A stretch of 64,000 nucleotides of DNA from Brevundimonas halotolerans (GCF_003730275.1 NZ_QTTA01000019.1:62001-126000), one strand, 5' to 3'. Positions 1 to 8,984 are shown, numbered from the stretch's first letter. Translations and numbers: made by a program. Notes: generated from the sequence alone by a model not told the origin.

Positions 1-650
1 GCACCTGTGGCCAGCGCTGCACCTCCCTGCGTCGCCTGCTGGTCCATGAGGATGTGGCCGAGGGGCTGATCGCCCGGCTAAAGGCGGCCTATGAGACGCT
101 GCCGGTCGGGGACCCGCGCGAGGCGGGCACCCTGGTGGGGCCCCTGATCGATGAGGCGGCGGTGGACGCGGTTCAGGCCGCGCTGAAACAGGCCGTGGCC
201 GAGGGGGGAGAGGTGATCACGGGCGGCCAGCGGCTCGACCGCGACGGCGCCTATGTCCGTCCGGCGATCGTGCAGATGCCCGAGCAGAGCGCCATCGTCC
301 GGCACGAGACCTTTGGGCCCATCCTCTACGTCCTGACCTGGCGCGAGCTGGATCAGGCGATCGCGATGCAGAATGCGGTGCCGCAGGGCCTGTCCAGCTG
401 CATCTTCACCGACCGGCTGCGAGAGGCCGAACAGTTCCTGTCGGCCTGGGGCTCGGACTGCGGCATCGCCAATGTCAACATCGGGCCGTCCGGCGCCGAG
501 ATCGGCGGGGCCTTCGGCGGCGAAAAGGACACCGGCGGCGGGCGCGAGAGCGGCTCGGACGCGTGGAAGGCCTATATGCGGCGCCAGACCCAGACGGTGA
601 ACTTCTCCACCAGTCTGCCGCTGGCGCAGGGCGTCAGGTTCGACGTCTAG
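1..650 (+). CDS. Aldehyde dehydrogenase, ALDH7/AmaB type (3' part)
   Basis: This is the C-terminal half of an NAD(P)-dependent aldehyde dehydrogenase whose 5' end lies outside the window; the frame enters at base 3. The first visible residues include the ALDH7-type catalytic-cysteine motif GQRCTSLRR, with the nucleophile codon at 18-20. The end carries the FGGEKDTGGGRESGSDAWK block characteristic of alpha-aminoadipic-semialdehyde / piperideine-6-carboxylate dehydrogenases, which act in lysine catabolism. The lysine-catabolic role is a family inference, because no other lysine gene is visible. The stop codon overlaps the 3' end of the convergent DUF4126 gene by 17 bp. Confidence 0.88.
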   Translation, partial: TCGQRCTSLRRLLVHEDVAEGLIARLKAAYETLPVGDPREAGTLVGPLIDEAAVDAVQAALKQAVAEGGEVITGGQRLDRDGAYVRPAIVQMPEQSAIVRHETFGPILYVLTWRELDQAIAMQNAVPQGLSSCIFTDRLREAEQFLSAWGSDCGIANVNIGPSGAEIGGAFGGEKDTGGGRESGSDAWKAYMRRQTQTVNFSTSLPLAQGVRFDV

Positions 651-1281
651 CCGACAGGGTGGGCAGGGCGGTGGGGGCATTGCCCTTGCGCCAATGCCTG
701 TAGACCGACCGCAGCACCAGAAAGCCGATCAGCACCACGACCGGGATCAGCAGCGGCATGAGGAAGGCGATCAGCACGGTGCCGACACTCATCACATCGT
801 CGACGACGCTGAGGAGGGGATTGGCCATGCCGGCGGTGGACAGGGTCGAGGCGGCGCGGGTGCCGCCCTGGGCCGCGCCAAAGGCCAGCGCTGTCGGGGC
901 GCCGACGATGATGCCGGCAATGGCCGCCGCGGTCGGATCAAGGCCCACGAACATCGACCCGGCCACCATGGCCCCGGCGACCGGCCGCGCGATCAGGCCG
1001 ACCGCGTGCAGGGCGTTGTCCAGCACCGGCACCTTGTCCGAGACGATCTCGATGATGGTCGCCAGACCCAGGGCGGCGATGGCGGTGTTGGACGTCATCC
1101 ACAGCATGCCGTCGTTCAGCTCGATACCGAACAGCTGAAACTTTGCCGCCAGCGCTGCCATGAACAGCGGCACAAAGATGCGCAGGCCGGACGCTGCCGC
1201 GAGTCCCAGCGCCAGCAGCACCGGCAGCACCCAGGTCTCCATGAGCCCGGAGACGGGCAGGGCGGACATCATGTCAGGCAT
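634..1281 (-). CDS. DUF4126 family membrane protein
   Basis: This encodes a 215-aa hydrophobic protein with about five predicted membrane segments and glycine/alanine-rich helices (for example GLAAASGLRIFVPLF near the N-terminus and a hydrophobic C-terminal hairpin before a basic tail). It matches the general character of DUF4126 inner-membrane proteins, whose function is not established. The ATG at 1281 was chosen because a GGAGG Shine-Dalgarno sequence lies 7 bp upstream; a longer open frame runs into the neighbouring vWA gene but has no such support. The 3' end overlaps the aldehyde dehydrogenase convergently. Confidence 0.75.
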   Translation of the reverse strand: MPDMMSALPVSGLMETWVLPVLLALGLAAASGLRIFVPLFMAALAAKFQLFGIELNDGMLWMTSNTAIAALGLATIIEIVSDKVPVLDNALHAVGLIARPVAGAMVAGSMFVGLDPTAAAIAGIIVGAPTALAFGAAQGGTRAASTLSTAGMANPLLSVVDDVMSVGTVLIAFLMPLLIPVVVLIGFLVLRSVYRHWRKGNAPTALPTLSARRRT

Positions 1282-1354
1282 GGGCAATCCTCCAGCAGTC
1301 GGTGGCCGTGCAAGCGGACAACGCCCGGCAGGATAGCAGGCTCCGGCCGCCCGG

Positions 1355-3202
1355 TCAGGGCGCCCGCACCGGGCCCAGTTCCGAGGCGGCGCGGGACAGG
1401 TTGACGAACTCGGCCCGCTGGCCCCACGGGTCCTCACCGCGCGCGCCCTGGGCCAGGTCGATGACCTGATCCCAGCCATAGTCGGGGGCCAGCCACGGGT
1501 CGCCGCGCAGCAGCTGGGCGGCACCGGCGACGGCGAGCGCCCAACGGACCTCGGTGCCGGGGCGGGCGTCCTGACCGGTGACCGGATGCTGCATCAGTTG
1601 CGAGGTGTCGCCACCCGGCGGCTTGAACCGCACCTGGACAAAGGCCCATTCGCCAGACGGATCGCCGGTCGGCGTGGGGGTCTGTTCGTAGCGGCGATCC
1701 GGCAGCTGGCTGGGTCCGCCCACGGGGGTGATCTCATAGAGGGCGACGACGGCTGCGCCCGATCCGACCTCGCCCGCATCGATGCGGTCGTTCGAGAAAT
1801 CGGCCTCGGACAGCATCCGCGTCTCATAGCCGATCAGCCGGTACTCGCTGACCCGGGCCGGGTTGAACTCGACCTGGATCTTGACGTCGTCGGCGATGGG
1901 AAAGGCGCCCCGGTCAAAGGCCGGACCGAACAGGCGCCGGGCCTCGTCCAGATCATCGACATAGGCGGCGGTGCCGTTGCCGGCCTGGGCAATGGCCTGC
2001 ATGCGGGCGTCCTGATAGTTGCCGCGCCCGAAGCCATAGACCGACAGATAGATGCCGGTTTCGCGCTTTTCGGCGACATAGTCCTCCAGCCGCTTGTCCT
2101 CGGTCACCCCGACATTGAAGTCGCCGTCGGTGAACATCAGGATGCGGTTGATCTTGTCCGCGCCAAAGGCCGCCTCGGCCTGGTCATAGGCATTGACCAT
2201 GCCCGCTGCCCCGGCGGTCGAGCCGCCGGCGGACAGGGAGGCCACGGCGCAGCGCAGCTTGAGCTTTTCGGTGCCCGGTGTCGGCGTCAGCAGAATGCGC
2301 GCGCCCGAGGCATAGGTGGTGACGGCGATCGAATCCTGCGGCCGCATGCGGTCGATGATCAGATTCATGGTGCGCTGGGCCAGCCCCAGCTTGTCGGGGC
2401 TTTGCATCGAGCCGGACACATCGACCATGAAGGTCAGGTTCAGCGGCAGGCGCTGGTTGGCCGGCAGTTCATAGCCCTGAAGTGCCACATGGACGATCTT
2501 GCGGCCGGGGCTCCAGGGCGAGTCGACCACGCTGGTGGTGACGGCAAAGGGCTGCTCCCTCGAGGCCGGGGCCGGCAGGTCATAGTCGAAATAATTGACC
2601 ATTTCCTCGACACGCACGGCATCGCGCGGCGGCCGCTGACCGTCGCCGAGGAAGCGCCGGACATTGGAATAGGCGGCTGTGTCGACATCAATCGAGAAAG
2701 TCGAGACCGGCTCGTCGGCGGTGCGCTTGACCGGATTGGGCACGGCGTCGGGATAGCGTTCGGTGGAGGGCGGCGTGACCGGCGAACCGGGCACCAGGGA
2801 GTTCGAGAGCGCGGGGACGGTCGCCAGGTAATCGACGGTCCCCGTCTGCCCCGAGGCCAGCAACGCCTCGCGCTCGACCTGAACCAAGGGCGTCGGAGCG
2901 TTGGCGGGGTCCCGGCGGATTCGCGAGCCATTGACGACGATCTCGTCAGCGGTGGCGGCCTCACCAACGACGGGCGGCCGAGGCATCGGCGGTGCAGGAG
3001 GCGGCGGTGGGGCTGTGACATAGCCCCGCTCGGGTCGGGTCGGCGGGCCGAAGCCGAAGGGCGCGCAGGCGGCGGCCGTGGGCTCGCCATCGACCACGCG
3101 ATCCTGCGACGGGACAGCGACGGCAGGCGGGCCGGACAGCGACAGGATCAGCGAGCCGCTGACAGCGACGGCGGCAATGCGGTTCGGCTTCGTGCGAGTC
3201 AT
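1355..3202 (-). CDS. Secreted von Willebrand factor A domain protein (YfbK-like)
   Basis: This encodes a 615-aa exported protein. Residues 1-30 form a signal peptide. Residues about 60-80 are proline-rich. Residues about 86-140 resemble the start of a TonB-receptor plug (DEIVVNGSRIRR followed by a VDYLATVPALSNS-like stretch). From about 165 comes the N-terminal domain typical of YfbK-type proteins (STFSIDVDTAAYSNVRRFL). The vWA domain has the MIDAS motif DVSGSM at about 261-266 and a downstream FTDGDFNVG. A C-terminal DUF3520-like region follows. vWA domains bind divalent metal and mediate protein contacts; the partner is unknown. The start at 3202 has GGAGGG 7 bp upstream. It is transcribed divergently from the antiporter gene. 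Confidence 0.85.
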   Translation of the reverse strand: MTRTKPNRIAAVAVSGSLILSLSGPPAVAVPSQDRVVDGEPTAAACAPFGFGPPTRPERGYVTAPPPPPAPPMPRPPVVGEAATADEIVVNGSRIRRDPANAPTPLVQVEREALLASGQTGTVDYLATVPALSNSLVPGSPVTPPSTERYPDAVPNPVKRTADEPVSTFSIDVDTAAYSNVRRFLGDGQRPPRDAVRVEEMVNYFDYDLPAPASREQPFAVTTSVVDSPWSPGRKIVHVALQGYELPANQRLPLNLTFMVDVSGSMQSPDKLGLAQRTMNLIIDRMRPQDSIAVTTYASGARILLTPTPGTEKLKLRCAVASLSAGGSTAGAAGMVNAYDQAEAAFGADKINRILMFTDGDFNVGVTEDKRLEDYVAEKRETGIYLSVYGFGRGNYQDARMQAIAQAGNGTAAYVDDLDEARRLFGPAFDRGAFPIADDVKIQVEFNPARVSEYRLIGYETRMLSEADFSNDRIDAGEVGSGAAVVALYEITPVGGPSQLPDRRYEQTPTPTGDPSGEWAFVQVRFKPPGGDTSQLMQHPVTGQDARPGTEVRWALAVAGAAQLLRGDPWLAPDYGWDQVIDLAQGARGEDPWGQRAEFVNLSRAASELGPVRAP

Positions 3203-3314
3203 GGCGACACCCTCCAAGGTCGAGGCGTGCATTCAGCCGTGGGTTATGGGGCCAGATTGTGACGGCCTCGCCAACCTCTGCTACGGAGTCAGTTTCAATC
3301 AGGGGGAGGCGGCC

Positions 3315-5159
3315 ATGGCGGATGCGGGCGGACTGGGGCTGGGGCATGCGGCGGCGCTGCTGGGGGCCGGCGTTCTGGCGGTGCCGATTTTTCGCAAGTT
3401 AGGGCTGGGCTCGGTGCTGGGCTATCTGGCCGCCGGTCTGGCCATAGGGCCGTTCGGTCTGGGCCTGTTTTCCGAGCCGGAGACCATATTGCACGTCGCT
3501 GAATTCGGCGTGGTCATCTTCCTTTTCATCATCGGGCTGGAGATGCGACCGACCCGATTGTGGTCGCTGCGGAAAGAGATCTTCGGTCTCGGCGCGGCCC
3601 AGGTGGCGGTCTGTGGCCTGTTGCTGACCCTGACCGGTCTGGCGCTGGGCCTGTCGCCGGCGGTCGCCTTCGTCGGAGCCATGGGCTTTGTCCTCAGCTC
3701 GACCGCCGTGATCATGCAGATGCTGGAAGAGCGGGGCGAGATGGGCGCCCCATCAGGCCAGCGGGCGGTGTCGATCCTGCTGCTGGAAGACCTCGCCATC
3801 GTGCCGCTTCTGGCGGTGGTGGCGGTGCTGGCCACGGTCACGGGCGTCAATACGGTCGAGGGCCCGCCGCTGTGGCAGACGGTCGGTCTGGCGCTGGCGG
3901 CGATCACGGCGGTGATGGTGGCCGGGCGCTTTGTCATGAACCCGGTGTTCCGCATCCTGGCCCGGTATGGCGGGCGCGAGGTGATGACCGCCGCCGCCCT
4001 GCTGGTGGTGGTCGGCGCGGCCTGGGTGATGGACATGGGCGGGCTGTCGATGGCCATGGGGGCGTTCCTGGCCGGGGTGCTGCTGTCGGAATCGACCTTC
4101 CGCCACCAGCTGGAGGCCGATGTCGAGCCGTTCCGCGCCATCCTGCTGGGCCTGTTCTTCCTGAGCGTCGGCATGGCGCTGGATATCGGGGTGGTGATTG
4201 CCGACTGGCAGCTGGTGGTCGGCGGGGTGATCGCCTTCATGGCGGTCAAGGCGGTGGCCATCTATGGCGTGGCGCGGCTGTTCAAGGCGCGGGAGCGCGA
4301 GGCGGTCGAGCGCGCCGTGCTGTTCGCGCAGGGGGGCGAGTTCGCCTTTGTCCTCTATGCGGCGGCGGGTACGGTGGGCCTGTTCGATGCCCGTATCAGT
4401 GCAGCGCTGACGGCCATTGTCATCCTTTCGATGGTGCTGACGCCGGTCACGACATTGCTGCTGGGCCGGTTCATGCCGAAGGAAACGCTGGATTCCGGCG
4501 CGATGGACGGCGTCGAGATGGCCGAGAACCTGCGCGAGCAGGTGCTGATCATCGGCTTTGGCCGCTTTGCCCAGGTGGTGTCCCAGCCCCTGCTGGCGCG
4601 CGACGTCGATGTGTCAATCATCGAGAACGACGTCGAGATGATCCAGGCGGCCGGCCAGTTCGGCTTCAAGGTCTATTACGGCGACGGCACGCGGCTGGAC
4701 GTGCTGCGCGCCTCGGGCGTCGACAAGGCCGAGGCGGTGCTGGTCTGTATCGACAAGCCGGAGCAGGCGGACCACATCGTCGAGCTGATCCGTTCGGAGT
4801 TCCCGCTGACCAAGCTGTTCGTGCGCGCCTATGACCGGGGCCATTCGCTGCGGCTGATCGAGGCGGGGGTCGACTATCAGATCCGCGAGACCTTCGAGTC
4901 GGCACTGGCGTTTGGCGAGCAGGTGCTGAAGGAATTGGGGGTGTCGGACCTGGAGGCGCGCGAGACCATCGACGACGTCCGCAGGCGCGACGACGAACGG
5001 CTGACGCTGCAGCTGTCGGGCGGTCTGCAGGCCGGGCGGGCCCTGATGCGGGGCAATATGCCGACGCCGCAGCCGGCGCCCTATATCAAGCCGCGCCGTG
5101 AGGGGCGTCTGCTGAACGAGGACGCGGTCGAGGCCGACGAAAAAACGGCGGCTCCGTAA
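3315..5159 (+). CDS. KefB/KefC-like monovalent cation:proton antiporter
   Basis: This encodes a 614-aa inner-membrane transporter of the CPA2 family. The N-terminal ~400 residues form a Na+/H+-exchanger domain with around a dozen hydrophobic segments. The C-terminal part is a cytosolic RCK/TrkA-N domain with a Rossmann motif (GFGRFAQVV) and a YGDGTRLDVLRASG segment, as in glutathione-gated KefB/KefC potassium efflux systems. It likely exports K+ in exchange for H+ under regulation by a nucleotide or glutathione adducts. The gating ligand cannot be read from sequence. The ATG at 3315 follows a GGGGGAGG site; an in-frame start at 3078 would lie inside the divergent vWA gene and is unlikely. Confidence 0.9.
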   Translation: MADAGGLGLGHAAALLGAGVLAVPIFRKLGLGSVLGYLAAGLAIGPFGLGLFSEPETILHVAEFGVVIFLFIIGLEMRPTRLWSLRKEIFGLGAAQVAVCGLLLTLTGLALGLSPAVAFVGAMGFVLSSTAVIMQMLEERGEMGAPSGQRAVSILLLEDLAIVPLLAVVAVLATVTGVNTVEGPPLWQTVGLALAAITAVMVAGRFVMNPVFRILARYGGREVMTAAALLVVVGAAWVMDMGGLSMAMGAFLAGVLLSESTFRHQLEADVEPFRAILLGLFFLSVGMALDIGVVIADWQLVVGGVIAFMAVKAVAIYGVARLFKAREREAVERAVLFAQGGEFAFVLYAAAGTVGLFDARISAALTAIVILSMVLTPVTTLLLGRFMPKETLDSGAMDGVEMAENLREQVLIIGFGRFAQVVSQPLLARDVDVSIIENDVEMIQAAGQFGFKVYYGDGTRLDVLRASGVDKAEAVLVCIDKPEQADHIVELIRSEFPLTKLFVRAYDRGHSLRLIEAGVDYQIRETFESALAFGEQVLKELGVSDLEARETIDDVRRRDDERLTLQLSGGLQAGRALMRGNMPTPQPAPYIKPRREGRLLNEDAVEADEKTAAP

Positions 5160-5176
5160 GGAACCGCCGTCTTCTT
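5139..5176. terminator. Bidirectional intrinsic terminator
   Basis: Arms at 5145-5155 and 5160-5170 form an 11-bp stem with one mismatch and a GTAA loop. The hairpin is flanked by an A-run on the left (a T-run for the minus strand) and CTTCTTC on the right. It sits between the convergent antiporter and DUF4168 genes. The antiporter stop codon TAA lies in the loop. Confidence 0.7.
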
Positions 5177-5197
5177 CAGATCAGACTGTCGTTGGGC

Positions 5198-5806
5198 CTA
5201 TTGGCCGCCCGACATGCCGGCCGCGCGGTTGGCGTCGGCCAGCAGCATCCGGGCCTGCAGCGCCTGGTCCTGGCTGACCGCGGTCGAGATCGCGTTGAAG
5301 CGGTCGATGGTCAGGCCCGAGCCCTCGACGACAGCGGCCATTTCAGACTGCTGCTCGGCGGTCGGGGTGCCGCCCTGGATGCCGGCCGCGATGTCCTGGA
5401 TCCGGCCCACGGCCGAGGAGAATTGCTCGACTTCCTGATCGGTGACCGAGGCGGCGACCGAGCCTTCCGGCGACGGCGGCGTCATGACCACGGCCATCCG
5501 GGCCTGCAGCACCGGATCGGCGCTGACGGCCTGCGAGATCGCATTGAAGCGGTCGATGGTCAGGCCCGAGTTCTCCACGATGCCGGCCATTTCGGCCTGC
5601 TGTTCGGCGGTCGGGGTGCCACCCTGGATCTGGGCGGAAATGCCGGACAGCTGCTCCATGGCGGTGCCGAACTTCTTCAGCTCGTCATCAGAGTAGCCGG
5701 GATCCTGGGCCACAGCGGCGGCCGGGCTGAGGTTGGCGGGCGCGGCCTGAACCGAACCGGCCATCAGGGCCACGGCAGAGACGGCAGCAAAAAGAGTGAT
5801 ACGCAT
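5198..5806 (-). CDS. Exported DUF4168 protein with two tandem copies of the domain
   Basis: This encodes a 202-aa protein with a clear signal peptide (residues 1-21, cleavage near VQAA) and two homologous blocks at about 40-105 and 123-187. Each block contains IQGGTPTAEQQ, then GLTIDRFNAIS, then LQARM, so this is a recent internal duplication of a DUF4168 domain. The family is periplasmic or secreted, helical and of unknown function. The start at 5806 has AAGGAG 7 bp upstream; a longer frame to 5902 lacks this. The linker between the blocks is rich in serine, proline and valine. It is convergent with the antiporter and shares its terminator. Confidence 0.8.
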   Translation of the reverse strand: MRITLFAAVSAVALMAGSVQAAPANLSPAAAVAQDPGYSDDELKKFGTAMEQLSGISAQIQGGTPTAEQQAEMAGIVENSGLTIDRFNAISQAVSADPVLQARMAVVMTPPSPEGSVAASVTDQEVEQFSSAVGRIQDIAAGIQGGTPTAEQQSEMAAVVEGSGLTIDRFNAISTAVSQDQALQARMLLADANRAAGMSGGQ

Positions 5807-6141
5807 GGAAAAGCTCCTTCCGGGGAGGTTGGACGTATTGTCAAAACGGGTGAAACCCGGATCCGGTTCCGATACCGGTTCACCAAAGCCCTTGAAAAAC
5901 AAGGACTAGTGGTCTCGATCACTAAGGTAGCGGCTCTTATTCCGCGATGCAACTAAGGCGGGGTTGGGACGAAATCCGCACCGCGTTCCCGCCGTGCGGG
6001 CCTCGCGGCCCCGCCGTCGTGCCGAACCTGCGACCCCTGCACGGCGCGGACAAGGCGACAAAGAGGCGGGGTCTGGCGCGGCCCGCCGGGATTCGCGGTG
6101 CGAATTCCTGTCAGCGCCCTTTTGGTGTATCCGCCCCGGGC
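5807..6141. other. Divergent intergenic region, 335 bp
   Basis: This region lies between the divergent DUF4168 and dusA starts and should hold both promoters, but I cannot place either with confidence. Visible structure is limited to short inverted repeats: CCTTG/CAAGG at 5890-5904 around an A5 loop, and TAGTG/CACTA at 5907-5911 and 5920-5924. No gene was recognised. Confidence 0.4.
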
Positions 6142-7164
6142 ATGACCTTCGCCGCCCACAGGCTGAGCGTCGCCCCGATGATGGACTGGACGGACCGGCA
6201 CTGCCGGGCCTTCCATCGGTCCCTGACCCGCCGGGCCATGCTCTACACCGAAATGGTGACCGCTGATGCGGTGATCCATGGCGACCGGACGCGCCTGCTG
6301 CAGCATGACCCCGACGTGGGGCCGGTAGCCCTTCAGCTGGGTGGATCGGACCCGAAGGCGCTGGCCGAGGCCGCCCGGGCGGCCCTGCCGTTCAGCTATG
6401 ACGAGATCAACCTCAATGTCGGCTGTCCGTCCGACCGGGTTCAGTCCGGCCGGTTCGGGGCCTGTCTGATGCGCGAGCCCGCCCTTGTGGCCGACTGTAT
6501 GCGCGCGATGGCCGAGGCCGTGCCGGTGCCGGTGACGGTCAAATGCCGGATCGGCGTCGATGACCAGATCCCCGAGCAGGCCCTGTTCGCCCTGGTCGAG
6601 GCCTGCGTCGCCGCCGGGGTCGATCATTTCATCGTCCATGCCCGCATGGCCTGGCTGAAGGGGCTGTCGCCCAAGGAGAACCGGGACATTCCGCCGCTGG
6701 ACTATGACCTCGTCCGGCGGCTGAAGCGCGAGCGGCCCGAACTGACCGTGGTGCTGAACGGCGGCGTGCCGTCGGTCGAGGCGGCCCGCGACCTGCTGGA
6801 GCCGGTGGAGGGCGCGGCGCTGGACGGGGTCATGCTGGGCCGCACCGCCTATCATGAGCCCGCGGGTCTCGGCCGGGTCGATCCGCTGATCTTCTGCGAG
6901 GGCGAGGCGCGGTCGGTCGAGGACGCGCTTGCCACCTACCGCCCCTATATGGCGGCGCGGCTGGAGGAGGGCGTGCCTCTGCCGGCCATGGCGCGCCACA
7001 TGCTGGGCCTGATGCACGGTCGGCCGGGCGCGCGCAGCTGGCGGCGGATCCTGACGGTCGACAGCATCCAGCCCGGCGCGGGGCTGGAGGTTCTGGACCG
7101 GGCGCTGGACGCCGTGCTCGACGCCGAGGCCCGGGCCGCCGCGCGGCTTGAGTCCGCCGCCTAG
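6142..7164 (+). CDS. dusA: tRNA-dihydrouridine(20/20a) synthase DusA
   Basis: This encodes a 340-aa flavoenzyme that reduces uridine to dihydrouridine in the tRNA D-loop using FMN and NADPH. The DusA N-terminal signature SVAPMMDWTDRHCR occurs near residue 8. The catalytic cysteine is in NLNVGCPSDRVQ, and a phosphate-binding NGG segment follows. The length and the HARMAWLKGLSPKENR block match the DusA subfamily rather than DusB or DusC. The ATG at 6142 was chosen because the family consensus begins immediately downstream; the longer open frame from 5947 is not conserved-looking. The stop codon shares its last base with the GTG of the next gene, suggesting translational coupling. Confidence 0.93.
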   Translation: MTFAAHRLSVAPMMDWTDRHCRAFHRSLTRRAMLYTEMVTADAVIHGDRTRLLQHDPDVGPVALQLGGSDPKALAEAARAALPFSYDEINLNVGCPSDRVQSGRFGACLMREPALVADCMRAMAEAVPVPVTVKCRIGVDDQIPEQALFALVEACVAAGVDHFIVHARMAWLKGLSPKENRDIPPLDYDLVRRLKRERPELTVVLNGGVPSVEAARDLLEPVEGAALDGVMLGRTAYHEPAGLGRVDPLIFCEGEARSVEDALATYRPYMAARLEEGVPLPAMARHMLGLMHGRPGARSWRRILTVDSIQPGAGLEVLDRALDAVLDAEARAAARLESAA

Positions 7165-7985
7165 TGGACCTTTCCTCCCTCGAGTTTGCCAGCCTGATCG
7201 CGGGGCTGGCCGCAGCGGGGGTGTTCGCCGGGCTGATCGCGGGCCTGTTCGGCGTGGGCGGCGGCACGGTGATCGTGCCGGTGCTGTTCTGGGCCTTTGC
7301 CCTGCTGGGTCTGGGCGGCGAGGCCAATCTGCATGTGGCGGTCGGCAGTTCCCTGCTCAGCATTGTGCTGACCTCCTGGCGGTCGCTGACGGCGCACCGG
7401 GCGCATGGGGCGGTCGATGAGGTCGTGCTGAAGACCTGGACGCCCTGGGTCGGCGGTGGCGCGCTGGTCGGGGCGTTTCTGGCGGGGCTGGTGTCGATGC
7501 AGGAGCTGGCCTGGATTTACGCGATCTTTCTGGGCCTGATCGCTGCCCAACTGGGCCTGATGCCCGAGCGCTTCACCCTGGCCCGGGATGTGCCGACGGG
7601 CTGGGCCCGGCGCGGCTGGGGCACGGCCATCGGCGGGCTGTCGGCCATGATGGGTATCGGCGGCGGCAGTTTCGGCGGGCTGATGATGACCCTGTGCGGA
7701 CGCCCAATCCATCAGGCGGTGGCCACGGCCTCGGGCTTCGGCATGGCGATTGGCGCGGCTGCGACGGTCGGCTTTGTCGTGTTCGGCTGGTCGGCGGAGG
7801 GGCGGCCGCCGCTGTCGCTGGGTTATGTCAATGTGCCCGCCGCCCTCGTGATCGGGGGGCTGACAGCCCTTGTCGCCCCGTATGGCGCACGGCTGGCCCA
7901 CCGCCTTGACCGACGGCTGCTCCGGCGGCTGTTCGCCCTCTACCTGATGGCGACGGCGGTGTCGGTGCTCGCCAAGGCGCTTTAG
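7164..7985 (+). CDS. TauE/SafE family sulfite/anion exporter
   Basis: This encodes a 273-aa integral membrane protein with around eight hydrophobic helices and the two glycine-rich repeats typical of the TauE/SafE family (GLIAGLFGVGGGTVIVP near the N-terminus and MMGIGGGSFGG in the second half). Members export sulfite, sulfoacetate or related anions; the substrate here is unknown. It starts with GTG at 7164, whose G is the last base of the dusA stop codon. The stop overlaps that of the convergent protease gene by 4 bp (7982-7985). Confidence 0.87.
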   Translation: MDLSSLEFASLIAGLAAAGVFAGLIAGLFGVGGGTVIVPVLFWAFALLGLGGEANLHVAVGSSLLSIVLTSWRSLTAHRAHGAVDEVVLKTWTPWVGGGALVGAFLAGLVSMQELAWIYAIFLGLIAAQLGLMPERFTLARDVPTGWARRGWGTAIGGLSAMMGIGGGSFGGLMMTLCGRPIHQAVATASGFGMAIGAAATVGFVVFGWSAEGRPPLSLGYVNVPAALVIGGLTALVAPYGARLAHRLDRRLLRRLFALYLMATAVSVLAKAL

Positions 7986-8488
7986 GGCTTCAGCACCAGG
8001 CCCTCGGGCGTGGCCTCAAAGCCCGACAGGCGGCCGAGGAAGCTCATCCCCAGCAAGGAGTGCGGCAAGTCGGCCTGGACCACCAGGGCGGCGACATCGC
8101 GGATCTCGACGCCCGCCACGGTTACGCTGGACAGCGTCACCGATGCGGCCTGGGCCATGCCCGACACGGTGCGAACCGACTGGCTGTAATCGAGGGTCTC
8201 GGGGTTCAGTCCCAGCACCCGGGCATCGGCCGGGCGCAGCACCACGGCGGCGGCCCCGGTATCGACCAGCAGGGCGACGGGTTTGTTCTCCACCTGGGCG
8301 CGGGCCCAGTAATGACCGTCCGCACCGCGCTGGATGGGGGTGGCAGTTTCGGTCATCCGCACCACGGCGGCCGGCGGGGACGCTGCCTGGGCGGATTTGT
8401 CGGAAAGGGCCCCAAAGCCCCAGGCCGCCAGAAGGGAGGTCCCCACGGCCGCGGCCAGAACAGCACTTCCGGAAACGCTGCCGGTCAT
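7982..8488 (-). CDS. Clan AA retropepsin-like aspartic protease (TIGR02281 type)
   Basis: This encodes a 168-aa protein with an N-terminal hydrophobic segment that may anchor or export it, followed by one retropepsin-like domain. The active-site signature is LLVDTGAAAVVL, and the usual second hydrophobic motif is in HSLLGMSFLGRL near the C-terminus. Such single-domain proteases dimerise to form the active site; substrates are generally unknown. The ATG at 8488 lacks a strong Shine-Dalgarno sequence, and an in-frame GTG twelve bases upstream is possible. It overlaps the tauE-like stop codon convergently. Confidence 0.78.
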   Translation of the reverse strand: MTGSVSGSAVLAAAVGTSLLAAWGFGALSDKSAQAASPPAAVVRMTETATPIQRGADGHYWARAQVENKPVALLVDTGAAAVVLRPADARVLGLNPETLDYSQSVRTVSGMAQAASVTLSSVTVAGVEIRDVAALVVQADLPHSLLGMSFLGRLSGFEATPEGLVLKP

Positions 8489-8598
8489 GTCGATACTCAC
8501 TCGGACACCCGTATGTACGCGCCGCTTCTGCGGCAATCATGGGTCCGGTCTAGGGCATGGACGTTGGGATGCGGTGAAGCGTCATGGCTGACAAATGG

Positions 8599-8832
8599 TT
8601 AGCGCGGCACCAGCCCCTGCAACGCCGGGTCAAGGCGCGTCACCCGCCCGGGCAGCTCCTCCAGAATGGCCTCACGCGTGGCGTCATCCAGACGGCTCCA
8701 CTCGGCGATCTCCTGCAGCGACCGCAGACAGCCGAGGCAAAGACCGGAGGCGCCATCCACCGTGCAGACCTTGGTGCAGGGGGTCTTGATGGGCTTGGGA
8801 GGGCCGTCAGAGGGGGTGCGCATATGTGACAT
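8599..8832 (-). CDS. DUF1289 small cysteine-rich protein
   Basis: This encodes a protein of about 77 aa with four cysteines spaced as CTKVC...GLCLGC, the hallmark of DUF1289 proteins, suggesting a small metal or Fe-S site. It has the typical ROLE-like tail of acidic/basic residues (EWSRLDDATREAILEEL). The biochemical role of the family is unknown. ATG codons at 8832 and 8823 are both possible and neither has a strong ribosome binding site; the frame also opens with a TTG at 8841. Confidence 0.75.
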   Translation of the reverse strand: MSHMRTPSDGPPKPIKTPCTKVCTVDGASGLCLGCLRSLQEIAEWSRLDDATREAILEELPGRVTRLDPALQGLVPR

Positions 8833-8984
8833 CAACCGCAAATATGATCCGGCAACAGACGAAAAAACTTGCGTCCGTCACAAAACTGTCGTTTCCTGTA
8901 AAGGACGCGAAACGACTGAGAGGGTGAAAGCCCCTGTGAGCACGACGCGTCTCTTTTCATCGTTCAGCGAAAGGAGACGCCACC

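Noticed and set aside
1586..3262. A 558-codon open frame on the plus strand over the vWA gene
   Set aside because: The minus-strand gene has a signal peptide, a MIDAS motif and a strong ribosome binding site; the opposite frame shows no domain.
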